Positions 5,398 through 7,072 of a DNA stretch of 7,072 nt are shown here, in pieces. The position numbers and the translations under genes are program-made. Below the pieces are notes generated by a model. That model saw only the letters and a list, made by a program, of their open reading frames with translations. It searched no databases and was not told the DNA's origin. Positions within the stretch are counted from its first letter, which is position 1. Every line of letters starts with the position of its first letter. This stretch comes from DAOUAJ01 sp034433615 (GTDB lineage: Bacteria; Chloroflexota; Anaerolineae; DUEN01), in contig DAOUAJ010000234.1 of assembly GCA_034433615.1 (NCBI GenBank), positions 1 through 7,072 on the forward strand. Direction: 5' to 3'.

Positions 5398-6345
5398 ATG
5401 ACCGCTGTGGCTTCGCTTACTCCCAAAACGGATTTGGCGAAGCGACAAAACTGGCTAGCCTATGTAGCATACGCCTTCCGCAAGAGCAACAAGTGGGGGT
5501 ATGTATTCATCGCGCCCCTTATCATAGACTTCTCAATCTTCACCGTCTACCTGGTTGTCTATGCGGTGCGAATCAGCTTCCAGGAGCTCAGAGCAGGCGA
5601 GTTCCAGTGGGTGGGTTTGCAGAACTTCAGGCTGGTGCTGACAGACGAGAGGACGTGGAACGCCCTACGTGTGACAGTGATCTACACCGTAGCGGTTGTT
5701 GTGTTTGGTCTGATCCTGGCGCTTATCCTATCGGAACTGATTTTTCGGCGCGGCCCACGAGTGCAGGTGTTTTTCAAGAGCGCCTTCTACCTGCCCGGTG
5801 TGGTCTCCACCATCGTCCTGTCATTGGTGTGGTATTGGATTTTCAATCCTTTCTACGGCATCTTGAATGTCGTTATCGGTTTGTTGGGCATTCCGCCTCA
5901 GAACTGGCTCGGCAATCCAGACCTTGCTCTGCCTTCAATCATTCTCATGACGATCGTGGGTGGCGGCGGTGGCGCCATCGTATTGATTACAGCCGCCATG
6001 GGAGGCATCTCTACTGAGATCTATGACGCGGCCAAGGTAGACGGCGCCAGCGAATGGGTACGCTTCTGGCGAGTCACATTGCCCTTATTGCGCCCCACCT
6101 TGTTATATCTGTTTGTGACCGGTTTCATCGGGCACTTTCAGACTTTCGAGCAGATTTACGTGATGACGTCGGGCGGGCCAGGTTACCCGGGAGCAACGGA
6201 AACGGTAGGATTCCTTATTTACGACATGGCCTTCCGGTCCCTCCAGATCGGCGGTGCGGCTGTGTTGTCACTGTTGTTGTTTGTGATCATCCTGGCCTTT
6301 TCCATCACCCAGTTCCGCATCTTTGCCAGCGAACTGGAGTACTAA
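5398..6345 (+). CDS. ABC transporter permease, MalF/UgpA type (CUT1)
   Basis: A 315-residue inner-membrane permease forming half of the translocation pore of a CUT1 (carbohydrate uptake type 1) importer. Six hydrophobic segments can be placed at about 34-57, 91-113, 128-150, 178-200, 234-255 and 284-307, with a short cytoplasmic N-terminus as in minimal MalF-like proteins. The cytoplasmic EAA loop that docks to the ATPase is EIYDAAKVDGASEW (207-220) followed by VRFWRVTLPLLRP (221-233), with the conserved Gly216 and the LP at 228-229. The stretch between segments 3 and 4, LLGIPPQNWLGNPDLALPS (162-180), is typical of this subunit. The ATG at 5398 has AAAAGG 6 nt upstream. It sits 122 bp after the binding-protein gene, across the hairpin, and 25 bp before the second permease. 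Confidence 0.94.
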   Translation: MTAVASLTPKTDLAKRQNWLAYVAYAFRKSNKWGYVFIAPLIIDFSIFTVYLVVYAVRISFQELRAGEFQWVGLQNFRLVLTDERTWNALRVTVIYTVAVVVFGLILALILSELIFRRGPRVQVFFKSAFYLPGVVSTIVLSLVWYWIFNPFYGILNVVIGLLGIPPQNWLGNPDLALPSIILMTIVGGGGGAIVLITAAMGGISTEIYDAAKVDGASEWVRFWRVTLPLLRPTLLYLFVTGFIGHFQTFEQIYVMTSGGPGYPGATETVGFLIYDMAFRSLQIGGAAVLSLLLFVIILAFSITQFRIFASELEY

Positions 6346-6360
6346 AACCTAGGCTAGATA

Positions 6361-6366
6361 AGGAGG
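6361..6366 (+). promoter_or_regulatory. Ribosome binding site that fixes a GTG start
   Basis: AGGAGG stands 4 nt before the GTG at 6371. That reading frame has a TAA at 6359-6361 and no ATG before the coding region, so GTG 6371 is the only sensible start. A second GTG at 6369 is in the wrong frame for the permease. Confidence 0.75.
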
Positions 6367-6370
6367 CAGT

Positions 6371-7072
6371 GTGGTACAGGCAACGATCCAGTCCGGTGAA
6401 CGAAACAAAGGGCTCGGGCGATATGTTCAATCGTTCGTCAAGCAGCCGACGCGACTGGCCACTGTGCTGGTGTATCTCATCCTGTTCGCGTGGGCCACAG
6501 TCTCCCTATTCCCAATTTACTGGATGATCAAGAACAGCTTTGAGCCGCCCATGTCTATGACGGTGTTCCCGCCCAGATTGCTGCCCGTCTCACCCACTCT
6601 GGACAACTACACCATACTTCTTGCTCGCACGCCGATGGCGCGGTGGGGATTCAACACGCTGTTTGTAACGACGACGCGCACGCTAGGTACGTTGTTCTTC
6701 GGGGCATTGGCGGGGTATGCCTTTGCTAAACTTCAATTCTTTGGGCGAGAAGCGATCTTCTGGGCGCTGATGAGTACCTTAATGATTCCGGGGTTCATCT
6801 TGATCATCCCCCTCTACCAGGTTGTCAGGGCGTTTGGCTGGCTTGATACCTATCTGGCCCTCACCGTGCCTGGCATCACGGGAGGCGTCTGGGCGATGTT
6901 CCTGATGCGTCAGTTCGCCCGCACATTGCCCACGGAACTGATCGAGGCGGCACGCATGGACGGTGCCAGCGAGTTCGGCATCTTCCGCATAATCATCCTG
7001 CCATTGATGAAACCAGGGCTGGCTGTGCTCGGCATCTTCGCTTTCATTGGCAATTGGAACAGTTTCTTTTGG
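6371..7072 (+). CDS. ABC transporter permease, MalG/UgpE type (CUT1), cut by right edge
   Basis: The first 234 residues of the second pore subunit of the importer; the reading frame is open to the window's last base and some 40-50 residues should be missing. Features in order: first membrane segment about 29-51 (LATVLVYLILFAWATVSLFP), then the external stretch with FPPRLLPVSPTLDNYTILL (66-84), typical of MalG-like proteins, segments at about 98-118, 128-150 and 160-180, and the EAA loop TELIEAARMDGASEFGIF (188-205) followed by RIIILPLMKP (206-215), with Gly198 and the LP at 210-211. The fragment ends in the fifth segment with GIFAFIGNWNSFFW. Translation starts at GTG 6371. No ATPase gene is seen up to here; it may follow or, as often in CUT1 systems, a shared MsmX/UgpC-like ATPase elsewhere may serve. 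Confidence 0.93.
   Translation, partial: MVQATIQSGERNKGLGRYVQSFVKQPTRLATVLVYLILFAWATVSLFPIYWMIKNSFEPPMSMTVFPPRLLPVSPTLDNYTILLARTPMARWGFNTLFVTTTRTLGTLFFGALAGYAFAKLQFFGREAIFWALMSTLMIPGFILIIPLYQVVRAFGWLDTYLALTVPGITGGVWAMFLMRQFARTLPTELIEAARMDGASEFGIFRIIILPLMKPGLAVLGIFAFIGNWNSFFW

Noticed and set aside
6054..6527. 157-codon plus-strand frame bridging the two permease genes, which would use GTG 6369 in its frame
   Set aside because: The translation has no membrane or ABC features, while the GTG 6371 frame gives a clear MalG-type permease.

Overview
The window reads as a piece of a Chloroflexota-like genome (Anaerolineae or a related class, possibly a metagenome contig). The best clue is the solute-binding protein: a twin-arginine lipoprotein signal is followed by a valine/glutamate-rich linker (KETVVVEKVITPTPAP) that I associate with Chloroflexota sugar-binding lipoproteins. 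The assignment is inference from protein style, not from a marker gene.

Layout: two divergent transcription units leave a compact control region at 3585-3763. Leftwards (minus strand) run a ROK-family repressor (2289-3584), a Gfo/Idh/MocA-type NAD(P)-dependent oxidoreductase (1263-2273), a nitrilase-superfamily carbon-nitrogen hydrolase (338-1234) and a luciferase-like flavin monooxygenase cut by the left edge (1-360). Spacings of 15 and 28 bp and then a 23-nt overlap indicate one operon. Rightwards (plus strand) run the solute-binding lipoprotein (3764-5275), then two ABC permeases of the MalF type (5398-6345) and MalG type (6371-7072, cut by the right edge). Together these form a CUT1-type importer without its ATPase in view. 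A strong RNA hairpin (5287-5332) separates the binding-protein gene from the permeases.

The control region is unusually readable. Two good sigma70-type promoters stand back to back: TTGACA-17-TAAGAT rightwards and TTGACA-17-TACAAT leftwards. Just downstream of each -10 box lies an operator-like site with the same 7-7-7 architecture and a shared TTGGTWA half-site. The simplest model is that the ROK protein represses both the importer and its own operon and is released by the imported compound or a product of it. The importer class and regulator suggest a sugar-like ligand. The downstream enzymes (C-N hydrolase, flavin monooxygenase, dehydrogenase) suggest that the compound, or what it is attached to, carries an amide, nitrile or carbamoyl group. 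No substrate can be named from the sequence.

Apart from that gene combination, each gene is a recognisable family member. I see no RNA gene, CRISPR array, insertion sequence or attachment site. No stretch over 300 bases lacks a gene.
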